Source: an uncultured Aquimarina sp. | Lineage (GTDB): Bacteria > Bacteroidota > Bacteroidia > Flavobacteriales > Flavobacteriaceae | Direction: 5' to 3' | NCBI RefSeq assembly: GCF_947500065.1 | Contig: NZ_CANMQT010000003.1 | Span: forward strand, 62,001 to 126,000 | DNA length: 64,000 nucleotides | Part shown: piece after piece, positions 35,139-44,866 of the stretch | How positions within the stretch are numbered: position 1 is the stretch's first letter | Layout of the letters: each line of letters starts with the position of its first letter | The notes under the pieces: model-generated | Seen by the model: the letters and a program-made list of their open reading frames with translations, nothing else | What the model was told of the DNA's origin: nothing | Databases searched by the model: none | Program-made: the position numbers and the translations under genes

Positions 35139-36767
35139 TTACACCTGTATAACTCCTAGGTTAAAAGGTTTTTCAATAGGAGCGTGGTCGGCAGCTTCGA
35201 TACCCATGGAAACCCATTTTCTGGTGTCTAACGGATCGATAATTCCATCTGTCCAAATCCTTGCTGCTGCATAATATGGAGAAATTTGTTTGTCATATCG
35301 AGCTTTGATCTTATCGAACAATGCTTTTTCGTCTTCCTCAGATAGTTTTTGACCCTTCTTTTTTAAAGAAGCTGTTTCAATTTGTAATAGTACTTTGGCA
35401 GCTTGCGTACCTCCCATAACTGCTAATTCGGCACTTGGCCAAGCACAGATTAATCTCGGATCATATGCTTTACCACACATAGCATAATTACCGGCACCAT
35501 AAGAATTACCAATAACAATGGTGAATTTAGGAACCACACTGTTACTAACAGCATTTACCATTTTTGCACCATCTTTTATAATACCTCCATGTTCACTTTT
35601 ACTACCTACCATAAACCCAGTAACATCTTGTAGAAAAACTAAAGGAATTTTCTTTTGATTACAGTTGGCAATAAAGCGAGTAGCTTTATCTGCGGAATCA
35701 GAATAGATCACACCGCCAAACTGCATTTCTCCTTTTTTTGTTTTCACCAATTTACGTTGATTGGCAACAATACCAACAGCCCAACCATCGATACGAGCAT
35801 ATCCCGTTATAATGGTTTGTCCATACCCAGATTTATATTCTTCAAAGTCTGAATCATCTACCAGTCGATGAATGATTTCCATCATGTCATATTGTTCATT
35901 ACGTGCTTTGGGCAAAATTCCGTAAATATCTTTTGGATCCTTTTTAGGTTTTTCAGCTTTGATTCTATTATAACCCGCTTTATCAAAGTCTCCTATTTTG
36001 GAAACTATATTTTTTATGGTATCCAGTGCATCTTTATCATCTTTCGATTTATAATCTGTAACACCAGAAATTTCACAATGTGTTGTTGCACCACCTAAGG
36101 TTTCATTATCAATACTTTCTCCTATGGCTGCCTTTACAAGATAACTACCAGCTAAGAAAATACTTCCTGTTTTATCTACAATTAATGCTTCATCACTCAT
36201 TATGGGTAAATATGCACCTCCTGCAACACAGCTTCCCATAACAGCAGAGATTTGAGTAATCCCCATACTACTCATAACGGCGTTATTTCTAAAAATTCTT
36301 CCGAAATGTTCTTTATCTGGAAAAATCTCATCTTGCATCGGTAGGTAAACTCCGGCACTATCTACAAGATATATAATGGGTAACTTATTTTCAATTGAAA
36401 TTTCTTGAGCTCTAAGGTTTTTTTTACCAGTAATAGGGAACCAGGCACCTGCTTTTACAGTAGCGTCATTTGCAACTACAATACATTGCTTACCACTAAT
36501 GTGTCCTATTTTAATAACAACTCCACCACTAGGACATCCACCATGTTCTTCGTACATATCATCTCCAGCAAATGCTCCAATTTCTATTGCCTTAGAATCA
36601 TCATCTAATAAATATTCGATTCTTTCTCGAGCAGTCATTTTGCCTTTGGCATGTAACTTTTCTATTCGTTTTTCTCCACCACCTAACTTTACTTTTGCCA
36701 GTTTTTGACGTAATGCAGAGACCAAGAGTTTATTGTGATCTTCGTTCTTATTGAAGTTTATATCCAT
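35139..36767 (-). CDS. acyl-CoA carboxylase beta (carboxyltransferase) subunit
   Basis: 542 residues. Carboxyltransferase of the propionyl/acetyl-CoA or methylcrotonyl-CoA type: VANDATVKAGAWFPITGKK, then GGVIYSDSADKATRFIANC and the oxyanion-hole motif GNSYGAGNYAMCGKAY. Start 36767 (MDINFNKNEDHNKL) is used; the 36854 Met adds 29 hydrophobic residues not seen in the family. The biotin carboxylase partner is not in this window. Biotin-dependent carboxylation of a short or branched acyl-CoA is likely. Confidence 0.93.
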   Translation of the reverse strand: MDINFNKNEDHNKLLVSALRQKLAKVKLGGGEKRIEKLHAKGKMTARERIEYLLDDDSKAIEIGAFAGDDMYEEHGGCPSGGVVIKIGHISGKQCIVVANDATVKAGAWFPITGKKNLRAQEISIENKLPIIYLVDSAGVYLPMQDEIFPDKEHFGRIFRNNAVMSSMGITQISAVMGSCVAGGAYLPIMSDEALIVDKTGSIFLAGSYLVKAAIGESIDNETLGGATTHCEISGVTDYKSKDDKDALDTIKNIVSKIGDFDKAGYNRIKAEKPKKDPKDIYGILPKARNEQYDMMEIIHRLVDDSDFEEYKSGYGQTIITGYARIDGWAVGIVANQRKLVKTKKGEMQFGGVIYSDSADKATRFIANCNQKKIPLVFLQDVTGFMVGSKSEHGGIIKDGAKMVNAVSNSVVPKFTIVIGNSYGAGNYAMCGKAYDPRLICAWPSAELAVMGGTQAAKVLLQIETASLKKKGQKLSEEDEKALFDKIKARYDKQISPYYAAARIWTDGIIDPLDTRKWVSMGIEAADHAPIEKPFNLGVIQV

Positions 36768-37013
36768 TTGTGTGTATTGTTTGCACGAAAATACAAAAAT
36801 CAAGTAATTTTTAAATGATAAATAGTAAAACCAATAGTGCAGATATATTTTCAATAGTAAAGTTTCATAAATGTTAACTGTGAATACTATGATATTTTGT
36901 TTTATAACAGTTTGCTAACAATTGATTATTAGATAATTAACAATGGTGAGGTGGTTTTATAACTAACTTAAAACCAACTATTTAAAATACTAATCTATAA
37001 TCAAAACTCAACT

Positions 37014-38429
37014 ATGAAACTATTTAAATTAAACACGTTCTTTTTCTTTATTTTTATTACTCTTTCTTTTGTTGGCTGTAATGTAGAAGATGAATCTTTT
37101 TATGAGGATATCTCATCAATTCCTTTAGAAATAAATGATGAAATTAAAGTCCAGACAAATTATTATGATAATGAAGGCCCTCATGAACATAATTTTACAG
37201 AAAAAAGAGCTAATGGCTTTACAGAAACTTATGAGTCAGGTTCTAAAGGTAGTTATGCCGGCGGTAGTGTAAATCTATCTTCTTCGGGTAGTTGGTATCT
37301 AAGTGATGCTCTAATTGGAACATTATCGAATGACCGTAAATTTGGTGCTAAATCAGTTAGAATTAGGAATACTGGATATGCAATTATGTCATTCAATATG
37401 GATAATGGAGCACAAACTGTTAGAATTCGTCACGCTAAATATGGAAGTAACGGAAATTCTAATTGGCGTCTTATTGCTTCTTATGATAACGGTTCTTCTT
37501 GGTCTTATGTAGGATCTACAATTACCACAAACTCTACGACTTTAAATACTGTAACTTTTAATGTAAATGAAACCAGAAGTGTGCGTTATGGTGTATACAA
37601 AACATCTGGAGGTTCTAATCGAATTAATATTGATAATTTTGAAATTACCACAGGATCCACAGGAGGAGGAGGTTCTGCATCCAGAGATAGTAACATCACT
37701 TTTGGTAATCCATCAAATGCTGGTTCGGGTGCTACCAATTACTATTTATCAAAACCAGATTTTATTTTGTCTTATAACAATAATAGAGGAACTGCTAATT
37801 GGGTTAGTTGGCATTTAAGCACTGCCTGGACAGGAAATGCTTCTAGGTGTAATTGCTTTAAAAGAGATACTTCATTACCAAGTAATTTTTTTAGAGCTGT
37901 TTCCAGTGACTACACGAATTCAGGATTTGATAGAGGTCATTTATGTCCATCAGCGGATAGAACATATACTTCAGGAGCTAATGAGAATACTTTTTACATG
38001 AGTAATATTGCTCCACAAGCGCCAGATAATAATCAAAGGAGTTGGGCTAATTTTGAAACATATCTAAGGTCTTTGACTTTAGAGGGCAATGAAGTACATG
38101 TTATAGCTGGAGTTGCAGGAAGTGGAGGAACAGGTAGAAATGGTTTTGCAGCTACGATTGATGGAGGTAATATTACGGTACCAGATTCATTTTGGAAAGT
38201 TGCCCTTATTTTACCAAATGGTACTAATGATATCAATCGTGTAACCACATCTACAAGAGTAATTGCGATAAACGTTCCTAACGATCAGGGTATAAGCAGT
38301 GATTGGACTCAATTTAGGACATCCGTTAATTCAATCGAAAACCTAACGGGATATGATCTTTTGGAGAATATTACAAATTCTGTAGAATCTGTTTTAGAAT
38401 CAAACATTGATAATGGCCCATCCAGTTAG
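37014..38429 (+). CDS. secreted DNA/RNA non-specific endonuclease lipoprotein
   Basis: 471 residues. Lipoprotein signal with Cys22 in SFVGC. Residues about 60-210 are a Ser/Thr/Asn-rich beta-sandwich (WYLSDALIGTLSNDRKFG and further strands). Residues 240-455 form the NUC1/Endonuclease_NS domain: active-site DRGHLCPSADRT with catalytic His, then metal ligand in MSNIAPQAPDNNQRSW. Degrades extracellular nucleic acids. Alone in its transcription unit, ended by a strong terminator. Confidence 0.92.
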   Translation: MKLFKLNTFFFFIFITLSFVGCNVEDESFYEDISSIPLEINDEIKVQTNYYDNEGPHEHNFTEKRANGFTETYESGSKGSYAGGSVNLSSSGSWYLSDALIGTLSNDRKFGAKSVRIRNTGYAIMSFNMDNGAQTVRIRHAKYGSNGNSNWRLIASYDNGSSWSYVGSTITTNSTTLNTVTFNVNETRSVRYGVYKTSGGSNRINIDNFEITTGSTGGGGSASRDSNITFGNPSNAGSGATNYYLSKPDFILSYNNNRGTANWVSWHLSTAWTGNASRCNCFKRDTSLPSNFFRAVSSDYTNSGFDRGHLCPSADRTYTSGANENTFYMSNIAPQAPDNNQRSWANFETYLRSLTLEGNEVHVIAGVAGSGGTGRNGFAATIDGGNITVPDSFWKVALILPNGTNDINRVTTSTRVIAINVPNDQGISSDWTQFRTSVNSIENLTGYDLLENITNSVESVLESNIDNGPSS

Positions 38430-38447
38430 GTATATTTCTAACTAAGT

Positions 38448-38483
38448 AAAAACGGGTATTTAGAAATTAAGTACCCGTTTTTT
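38448..38483 (+). terminator. terminator of the endonuclease gene
   Basis: 11-bp stem (38448-38458 with 38472-38482), loop of 13, then TTTTTG, 19 bases after the stop. Confidence 0.8.
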
Positions 38484-38636
38484 GATAAATCATTTTTATA
38501 ACTATTTGTGTAACAATATGTAAGGTATTAAAGTAACCGAAGATCTCTTTAAAATCCTGTTTTTTGACGATAAAATACCGATATTTGCATGCTATTTTTG
38601 ATTACAGATTAAGAATGGTTAACTAAATAACTTGCT

Positions 38637-38819
38637 ATGGGAATGAATAAAAATACGGTATTGGCGTGGGCTACATTTATAATGATTTTAGCTGGACTGG
38701 GGTTGATAGCTTTAGGAGCATTTAGATATAGAGATGTTTCCGGATGGGGATTCGCAGCAGTTGGCGTAGGATTTCTGGCAAATGCCTGGGTGTTCAATGC
38801 TTTAAAAGGTAGAGTATAA
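38637..38819 (+). CDS. small membrane protein, CAL67264-like
   Basis: 60 residues with two membrane helices: LAWATFIMILAGLGLIALGAF and GWGFAAVGVGFLANAWVFNA, with the RYRDVSG loop between. It matches a small membrane protein that I recall is conserved in flavobacteria upstream of ettA (named CAL67264 in NCBI; from memory, not checked). 54 bases upstream of the ettA gene, so probably co-transcribed. Confidence 0.8.
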   Translation: MGMNKNTVLAWATFIMILAGLGLIALGAFRYRDVSGWGFAAVGVGFLANAWVFNALKGRV

Positions 38820-38873
38820 CTACTTTTTTAACACAAATTAATTAACTAATATTATATTAAAATTTAGGGGCTT

Positions 38874-40565
38874 ATGTCTGATGATAAAAAGATAATCTTT
38901 TCTATGTCTGGAGTAACAAAAACGTATAAAAGCGCAAATACTCCAGTTCTAAAAAATATATACTTAAGTTTTTTCTATGGTGCGAAAATCGGAATCCTAG
39001 GACTTAATGGATCCGGTAAATCTACATTATTGAAGATAATTGCTGGTACTGACAAGAATTATCAGGGAGACGTGGTGTTTTCTCAAGATTATTCTGTTGG
39101 ATATTTAGAACAAGAACCACAGTTGGATCCGGAAAAAACAGTATTAGAAGTTGTAAAAGAAGGAGTGGCCGAAACTGTTGCTGTGCTGGATGAGTACAAT
39201 AAGATCAATGATATGTTTGGTTTAGAAGAAGTCTACAGCGATGCTGATAAGATGGAAAAGTTAATGGATAAGCAAGCCAAATTACAGGATCAGATTGATG
39301 CTAGTAACGCTTGGGAGCTTGATACTAAACTAGAAATAGCAATGGATGCTTTAAGAACTCCAGATTCTGATAAGAAAATAGGAGTTTTATCTGGTGGAGA
39401 GAAAAGAAGAGTAGCGCTTTGTCGTTTATTATTACAAGAACCTGATGTATTGTTATTAGACGAACCAACCAACCACTTAGATGCTGAATCTGTTCATTGG
39501 TTAGAGCATCATTTGGCGCAATATAAAGGAACTGTTATCGCAGTAACTCACGATAGATACTTCTTAGATAATGTTGCAGGTTGGATTTTGGAATTGGATA
39601 GAGGAGAGGGAATCCCTTGGAAAGGAAATTATTCTTCTTGGTTAGATCAAAAATCTAAACGTTTAGCTCAGGAAAGTAAATCAGCTTCTAAACGTCAAAA
39701 AACGTTAGAACGAGAACTAGAATGGGTGCGTCAAGGAGCAAAAGGAAGACAAACCAAGCAAAAGGCGCGTTTAAAGAATTATGATAAATTGATGAGTCAA
39801 GATCAAAAACAGCTTGACGAAAAACTAGAAATATATATTCCTAATGGCCCACGTTTAGGAACGAACGTTTTAGAAGCAGCTGGAATTAGTAAAGCGTATG
39901 GAGATAAACTGTTATATGAAGATCTTAATTTTAAACTTCCTCAAGCGGGAATAGTAGGAATCATTGGACCTAATGGTGCAGGAAAGACTACTATTTTTAA
40001 AATGATTATGGGAGAAGAAACTCCTGATAAAGGAAGTTTTTCTGTGGGTGAGACTGCTAAGATCGCTTATGTAGATCAAGCACACTCTAATATTGATCCT
40101 GATAAATCCATTTGGCAGAACTTTAGTGATGAGCAGGATTTAGTGATGATGGGTGGTAAAGAAGTAAATTCCAGAGCATATCTAAGTCGTTTTAATTTTG
40201 GTGGAAGCGAGCAAAACAAGAAAGTATCTACACTTTCTGGTGGAGAACGTAATCGATTGCATTTAGCAATGACTCTCAAAGAAGAAGGTAATGTCTTACT
40301 TTTGGATGAGCCGACCAATGATCTTGATGTTAATACTTTAAGAGCATTAGAGGAAGGGCTTGAGAATTTTGCTGGTTGTGCCGTAGTAATATCTCACGAC
40401 CGTTGGTTCTTGGATCGTATATGTACACATATTTTAGCTTTTGAAGGAGATTCTCAAGTTTATTTCTTTGAAGGTAGTTTCTCGGATTATGAAGAAAATA
40501 AGAAGAAACGTTTAGGAGGAGATTTGATGCCAAAACGAATTAAGTATAAAAAACTAGTAAGGTAG
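38874..40565 (+). CDS. ettA: energy-dependent translational throttle protein EttA
   Basis: 563-residue ABC-F ATPase with two nucleotide-binding domains: Walker A GLNGSGKST (first) and GPNGAGKTT (second), signatures LSGGEKRR and LSGGERNR, and the P-site linker between (WVRQGAKGRQTKQKARLKNY). No membrane domain. EttA binds the ribosome E-site and slows translation when ATP is low. The linker and length fit EttA rather than Uup or YheS. The small membrane gene just upstream is its usual neighbour. Confidence 0.95.
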   Translation: MSDDKKIIFSMSGVTKTYKSANTPVLKNIYLSFFYGAKIGILGLNGSGKSTLLKIIAGTDKNYQGDVVFSQDYSVGYLEQEPQLDPEKTVLEVVKEGVAETVAVLDEYNKINDMFGLEEVYSDADKMEKLMDKQAKLQDQIDASNAWELDTKLEIAMDALRTPDSDKKIGVLSGGEKRRVALCRLLLQEPDVLLLDEPTNHLDAESVHWLEHHLAQYKGTVIAVTHDRYFLDNVAGWILELDRGEGIPWKGNYSSWLDQKSKRLAQESKSASKRQKTLERELEWVRQGAKGRQTKQKARLKNYDKLMSQDQKQLDEKLEIYIPNGPRLGTNVLEAAGISKAYGDKLLYEDLNFKLPQAGIVGIIGPNGAGKTTIFKMIMGEETPDKGSFSVGETAKIAYVDQAHSNIDPDKSIWQNFSDEQDLVMMGGKEVNSRAYLSRFNFGGSEQNKKVSTLSGGERNRLHLAMTLKEEGNVLLLDEPTNDLDVNTLRALEEGLENFAGCAVVISHDRWFLDRICTHILAFEGDSQVYFFEGSFSDYEENKKKRLGGDLMPKRIKYKKLVR

Positions 40566-40672
40566 AGTCTGTTTGATATATGAGTGTTTGGGTAGGAAAA
40601 TCGTAGGTTGACCACACTACCTGTCACTCAAAGGAAAGCGTACTTGCCTCTAACATACTCAAATACTATACA

Positions 40673-41365
40673 ATGCCATTAAGAAATATTAAGGTTATAG
40701 CTTTTGATGCAGATGATACTTTATGGGTAAATGAAACTTTTTTCAGAAAAGCTGAAGAAGAATTTTGTGAACTTGTATCAGACCATCTTCCTAAAGAAGA
40801 AGCGAATAAGTTGCTTTTTGAAGTAGAAATGCAAAATCTTGATTTATACGGGTATGGTATTAAGCCATTTACGCTTTCTTTAATTGAAGCGGCAATTAAG
40901 ATTACTAATGGTAATATGGATATCCAGCTTGTAGAAAAACTGATAGAAAAAGGAAAAAAAATGCTACAAGAACCGGTAGAATTGCTGGATGGTATTGAGG
41001 AAACTCTTCAATACTTATCTGAGAAATACCGGTTAGTGATGGCAACCAAAGGTGATTTGTTAGATCAGGAAAGAAAGTTAATTAAATCGGGATTATCAGC
41101 ATATTTTCATCATATTGAGATAGTGTCTGACAAAACAGAAAAGCAGTATCAAAAGTTGGTACATCATCTGGATATTAAGGAATCTGAGTTTTTAATGGTT
41201 GGAAATTCCTTAAAATCAGATGTTCTACCGGTACTTAATATTGGTGCGCATGCGTGCCATATTCCGTTTCATACTACTTGGGCACATGAAGTACATAACG
41301 GCACTATTGATCATCCTAATTTTAAAAGCCTTACGAAGTCCGGTGAACTATTGCAATATTTGTAA
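40673..41365 (+). CDS. HAD family hydrolase
   Basis: 230 residues. Motif I DADDT (FDADDTLWV) with nucleophile Asp, motif II near VMATKGDL, motif III Lys around QYQKLVHHL and motif IV MVGNSLKSDV. Resembles YjjG/phosphoglycolate-phosphatase-like HADs of subfamily I with an alpha-helical cap. Substrate unknown. Its stop overlaps the start of the next gene by one base (TAATG). Confidence 0.92.
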   Translation: MPLRNIKVIAFDADDTLWVNETFFRKAEEEFCELVSDHLPKEEANKLLFEVEMQNLDLYGYGIKPFTLSLIEAAIKITNGNMDIQLVEKLIEKGKKMLQEPVELLDGIEETLQYLSEKYRLVMATKGDLLDQERKLIKSGLSAYFHHIEIVSDKTEKQYQKLVHHLDIKESEFLMVGNSLKSDVLPVLNIGAHACHIPFHTTWAHEVHNGTIDHPNFKSLTKSGELLQYL

Positions 41366-41997
41366 TGAAAAAGAGAGCGTTAGATCTTAATAATTGGAAT
41401 AGAAGAGAACATTTTGAGTTCTTCAGTGGTTTTGATGAACCTTTTTTTGGGATTGTATCTACTGTGGATTTTACCAAAGGATATCAGGAAATTAAAGACA
41501 ATGGATATCCTTATTTTCTATATTATTTGTATAAAGCTCTGAAAGCTGTTAATACAATAGATCCTTTTAAATATAGGATAGAAGAGGAAGAAGTATATGT
41601 GTATGATCAAATTCATGGTTCTGCCACGATAGGGCGCGAGGATCATACCTTTGGATTTTCTTTTATAGAGTTTAATGAAAGTTTTGATATTTTTCTAGCT
41701 AATGCCCGAAAAGAAATAGAGGCAGTTAAGAATAGTACAGGATTGCGTCATAATGATAATGCAAAAAGAATAGATACTGTACATATCTCATCGATCCCGT
41801 GGTATAATTTTACCGGAATTTCACATGCTCGACATTTTAAGTATAAAGACAGTGTACCCAAAATTTCCTTTGGAAAATATACCAAAGTAGATGGGAGAAT
41901 TAATCTTCCTATATCTATCCATGTACATCATGGGTTAATGGATGGATATCATGTTGGTGTATACCTCGAAGAGTTTCAGCGATTATTGAATGAATAA
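41365..41997 (+). CDS. CatA-like chloramphenicol/acyl acetyltransferase
   Basis: 210 residues of the CAT fold. Catalytic His is in VHHGLMDG (His188/His189, with Asp193), and the N-terminal WNRREHFEFF is typical of CAT. Homologous to chloramphenicol acetyltransferase but many chromosomal CatA-like members act on unknown alcohol substrates; antibiotic resistance is not shown. Coupled to the HAD gene by a one-base overlap. Confidence 0.85.
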   Translation: MKKRALDLNNWNRREHFEFFSGFDEPFFGIVSTVDFTKGYQEIKDNGYPYFLYYLYKALKAVNTIDPFKYRIEEEEVYVYDQIHGSATIGREDHTFGFSFIEFNESFDIFLANARKEIEAVKNSTGLRHNDNAKRIDTVHISSIPWYNFTGISHARHFKYKDSVPKISFGKYTKVDGRINLPISIHVHHGLMDGYHVGVYLEEFQRLLNE

Positions 41998-42032
41998 TTT
42001 AATTTTATAGAGAAACCTTAAGGCATATTTAA

Positions 42033-43160
42033 TTAAAATACTACTTCACATAGTTCTGATTCCATGTCTGCTATAAATTTATCAATCTGTTCAATAGATA
42101 CATTAGGCATACAAATAATATGAGATTGTCCATTTTCTGTAGCTAATTGCCATTTATTAATAATCTCTTCACTAGGAGCAGGAAAAATAATGGTAATAGC
42201 ATTATCATTTCTCCAAGCTTTAATTCCAAGTTTTTTTAACTTGTTTTCTGTGTATAAAGCAACCGCTAGACTATGTTCTGTTCGTTTTTTGAATCCTTTA
42301 ACTCCTAGTTTTTTTATAGCGTACCATAAAAATAAAGGAGTATGTCCATTTCTTGATCCGGTTATGGTAGCATCAGAACTGCCGATGTATGCTATGCGCC
42401 TTGCGATTCTATCTCGATTATCTTTTTTTACAATAACAACGCCTGAAGGCATTGGTGATCCAATAAATTTATGACCACTAATTGAAATACTATCGATACC
42501 ATCTTCAAAATCAAATTTTGGACGAGGAGTTATAAATGGAGCAAAACCTCCTGCTAAAGCTGCATCTGCATGAATGTAACTTTTTTCAATAGCCATATCA
42601 TCTAGAATAGATTTAATCTTTCTTGTGTCATCCTTAGCTTCGGTCATGGTTGTACCAATATTAGCAACTACTATTGCTGGTTTATGTCTTTGGTATCCAA
42701 TGGCTTCTTTTAAATCTTCATAATCCATTTCCCCGTTTGGTAGAGATTTTACGATAACATAATCAATATTGAGCAAGGTTACATTTTTCTGAATACTATA
42801 ATGTGTAGCTTCAGAAAAATAAACCATTCCTTTAGGATATAATTCTCTCGCTACATATAAACCATATAAATTTCCTTCAGAACCACCATTCGTAACATAT
42901 CCCCAAATATCATTTTCATGAGCCCTAAACAAATTAGCAAAGAAATTTACCACCTCGCGCTCCATTTCTCTGGAATCAACCCGATACGTAGATTCACTAA
43001 ATGGATCACCTAAGTTATTTAATGGAAACTGTAGAAATGGCATTAATTCAGAATAATCAAAATCTTTAGAGACAGGATATCCCAGAAAATTATGAGTTGT
43101 ATTTTTAATGCTCTGGTATAATTGATCTAGTTGTTGTTGTTCCTCATTATGTAATTTCAT
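42033..43160 (-). CDS. PLP-dependent decarboxylase, histidine decarboxylase type
   Basis: 375 residues. Group II PLP fold with the Lys-bearing motif SISGHKFIGSPMPSG (Lys231). The overall layout (SEATHYSIQKNV; HADAALAGGFAPF; TGSRNGHTPLFLWYA) follows bacterial PLP histidine decarboxylases of Morganella and Acinetobacter, which are about 378 residues and similarly carry K233-type lysine. This would release histamine from histidine, but activity on other amino acids is possible. Not linked to a transporter here. The -7 element TATTTTTG lies 21 bases upstream. Confidence 0.85.
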   Translation of the reverse strand: MKLHNEEQQQLDQLYQSIKNTTHNFLGYPVSKDFDYSELMPFLQFPLNNLGDPFSESTYRVDSREMEREVVNFFANLFRAHENDIWGYVTNGGSEGNLYGLYVARELYPKGMVYFSEATHYSIQKNVTLLNIDYVIVKSLPNGEMDYEDLKEAIGYQRHKPAIVVANIGTTMTEAKDDTRKIKSILDDMAIEKSYIHADAALAGGFAPFITPRPKFDFEDGIDSISISGHKFIGSPMPSGVVIVKKDNRDRIARRIAYIGSSDATITGSRNGHTPLFLWYAIKKLGVKGFKKRTEHSLAVALYTENKLKKLGIKAWRNDNAITIIFPAPSEEIINKWQLATENGQSHIICMPNVSIEQIDKFIADMESELCEVVF

Positions 43161-43180
43161 GGTACCGTCTGAATTTTGCG

Positions 43181-43188
43181 CAAAAATA
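43181..43188 (-). promoter_or_regulatory. -7 promoter element of the decarboxylase gene
   Basis: Minus-strand TATTTTTG fits TAnnTTTG, giving a 5' leader of about 14 bases. No clear -33 element. Confidence 0.45.
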
Positions 43189-43455
43189 TAGACTGTAGAT
43201 CTATTTTCTAAATAATTATATAAAAATAGAATATTAGTCTTTTTAATGGTGGTTTATAGTTTTTTGTTCTTTGTAAAGTGTTTTATTGCATTATTTATAG
43301 AATATTGTTCCATGAAGAAATTTAGAAAAGAAGTATCACAGAAACTTCGAATAGATTCGGATTTTAGATAAAGATTATTTCATTTTTTTTAACTTTATTT
43401 TAAACCTTTTAAGATGAAGCGTGTCCTAAAGATGTAACATTAAAGCAACGGAATT

Positions 43456-44007
43456 ATGAGAATAAGTAAAATTTTAGCAATAGTATTTGTTTTTGGAATT
43501 ACAGTAGTAGGTTATACTCAAGAGAAAACTGTAAAGTATGGCAAGAATAAAGATGGAGAAAAAGTAAAAGTGGTAAAATCTAAGGATGCTGAAGGTAATA
43601 AAAAGGTTAAGATCGCTAAAAAAGATGCTGATGGAAATGTAAAAAAAGCGGTAGGTGTAAATCAAGCCGATGGAGATACATATAGAGGAGTTGGCATTAA
43701 TAAGGCAGATGGAACTAAAAAAAGAGCAGCAGGAGTAAACAAGGCTGATGGTACTAAGAAACGTAGAGTAGGAGTTAATCAGGCTGATGGAGATACATAT
43801 AGAGCTGGTGGCGTAAATAAACCTAATGGTACCAAAAAGAGGTCCGTTGGTGTGAAAAAAGTAGATGGAACCGTGAAAAGAGCATCTGCGGTTAAGAAAG
43901 CAAATGGTAACAAGAAAAGTAAAATTAAAAATGGAAATGCCACGCAAGCAAAAAAAGCTGGAAGAAAAGTTTCTAAAAATAAAAAGAAAATAAAAGACAG
44001 ATATTAG
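43456..44007 (+). CDS. exported basic protein with 13-residue tandem repeats
   Basis: 183 residues; signal peptide to about GYTQ (22). From about residue 60 the chain consists of roughly eight imperfect 13-residue repeats on the pattern VNKADGTKKRAAG, alternating with VNQADGDTYRGVG-like versions, and ends in a Lys-rich tail. Very basic overall. The repeated ADGT/NGT turns suggest beta-turns or Ca-free coil; I know no family. No partner gene; probably exported to the periplasm or beyond. Confidence 0.8.
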   Translation: MRISKILAIVFVFGITVVGYTQEKTVKYGKNKDGEKVKVVKSKDAEGNKKVKIAKKDADGNVKKAVGVNQADGDTYRGVGINKADGTKKRAAGVNKADGTKKRRVGVNQADGDTYRAGGVNKPNGTKKRSVGVKKVDGTVKRASAVKKANGNKKSKIKNGNATQAKKAGRKVSKNKKKIKDRY

Positions 44008-44026
44008 TAATATAGTAGAAAGAGTG

Positions 44027-44057
44027 AAAGGGATGTCTAATAGCTAGACATCCCTTT
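44027..44057. terminator. bidirectional terminator
   Basis: Perfect 13-bp stem (44027-44039 with 44045-44057), loop of 5, flanked by A and T, between the repeat-protein gene (+) and the DUF5648-like gene (-). Confidence 0.8.
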
Positions 44058-44103
44058 ATTCATATAAATAACCGTTATTTATTTATACAAATGATGTTAT
44101 TGT

Positions 44104-44694
44104 TTATCGATATACATATCCTATAACACCCTCATAGGCGTATCCTGCGCTTACACCTTCATTGTAATTTGTAGTATATAAATGATCTGTGTTGGAAGAT
44201 CCATAAAACCTGTAGAGCTTTACTCTTCCGCTACCTCCACTGTTATGAATGTAAGCAGCTTTTTGAATATTTCCATATAGAGTTCTAACGCTATAATCTC
44301 TCCATCCTCTTCTCAAGAGATTGAATTTTTCTGCACCACTAGTGGTCATTACAAAATCTCTGTTCCCCGGACTAAGTAAAAGAAATAACTGTTTGGTTCC
44401 TGAAGGAGCTGCTTGATTAAAATCATAAGTTCCCAACTTAAAAGGCCTACCTTCATAAGTCCCGATTCCAATCCCAAGATTTAACACTCTATAAGTGTGT
44501 ACTGTATTTGATCCACCAGAATAATAACGGCTTACAGCAGATATAGCGCTTGCTTTGCCTAGAATGTCTGAAGAAGTGTCAAGATCTTCGGATACTGTGT
44601 TTTCCGCTTGAATTTCATCTTTTTCGCAAGATGTAAAGGTCATTGCAGCAAATATTGCTGTACATACGATTGATAACTTTAATGTAGTTTTCAT
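44104..44694 (-). CDS. lipoprotein with DUF5648-like repeats
   Basis: 196 residues; lipobox TFTSC (Cys23). The mature part has two or more repeats ending in tyrosine-rich motifs, e.g. LYRFYGSSNTDHLYTTNYNE and AGYAYEGVIGYVY, the DUF5648 pattern (TxDHxYTT then YEGxxGYV). DUF5648 is found in surface and extracellular proteins, often hydrolases or adhesins. Function unknown. Confidence 0.78.
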   Translation of the reverse strand: MKTTLKLSIVCTAIFAAMTFTSCEKDEIQAENTVSEDLDTSSDILGKASAISAVSRYYSGGSNTVHTYRVLNLGIGIGTYEGRPFKLGTYDFNQAAPSGTKQLFLLLSPGNRDFVMTTSGAEKFNLLRRGWRDYSVRTLYGNIQKAAYIHNSGGSGRVKLYRFYGSSNTDHLYTTNYNEGVSAGYAYEGVIGYVYR

Positions 44695-44866
44695 AATTTA
44701 AAATGATTTATGTTTAGATACATCAAATATGTGTCTTATAACATCTTTTTAAATTATTCTGTGGAATTTTTAGGGGAAATTGTGGACTAATGTTGTTGTT
44801 TGAGTGACGTTTGTTTTATATTGATTTTTTTAGCACCAAATTCAATAAAGTATTGCCGTAGTTGGG

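Noticed and set aside
37014..37560. Reading frames opposite and alternate to the endonuclease N-terminal region
   Set aside because: Other-frame open frames are low-complexity shadows of a Ser/Asn-rich gene.
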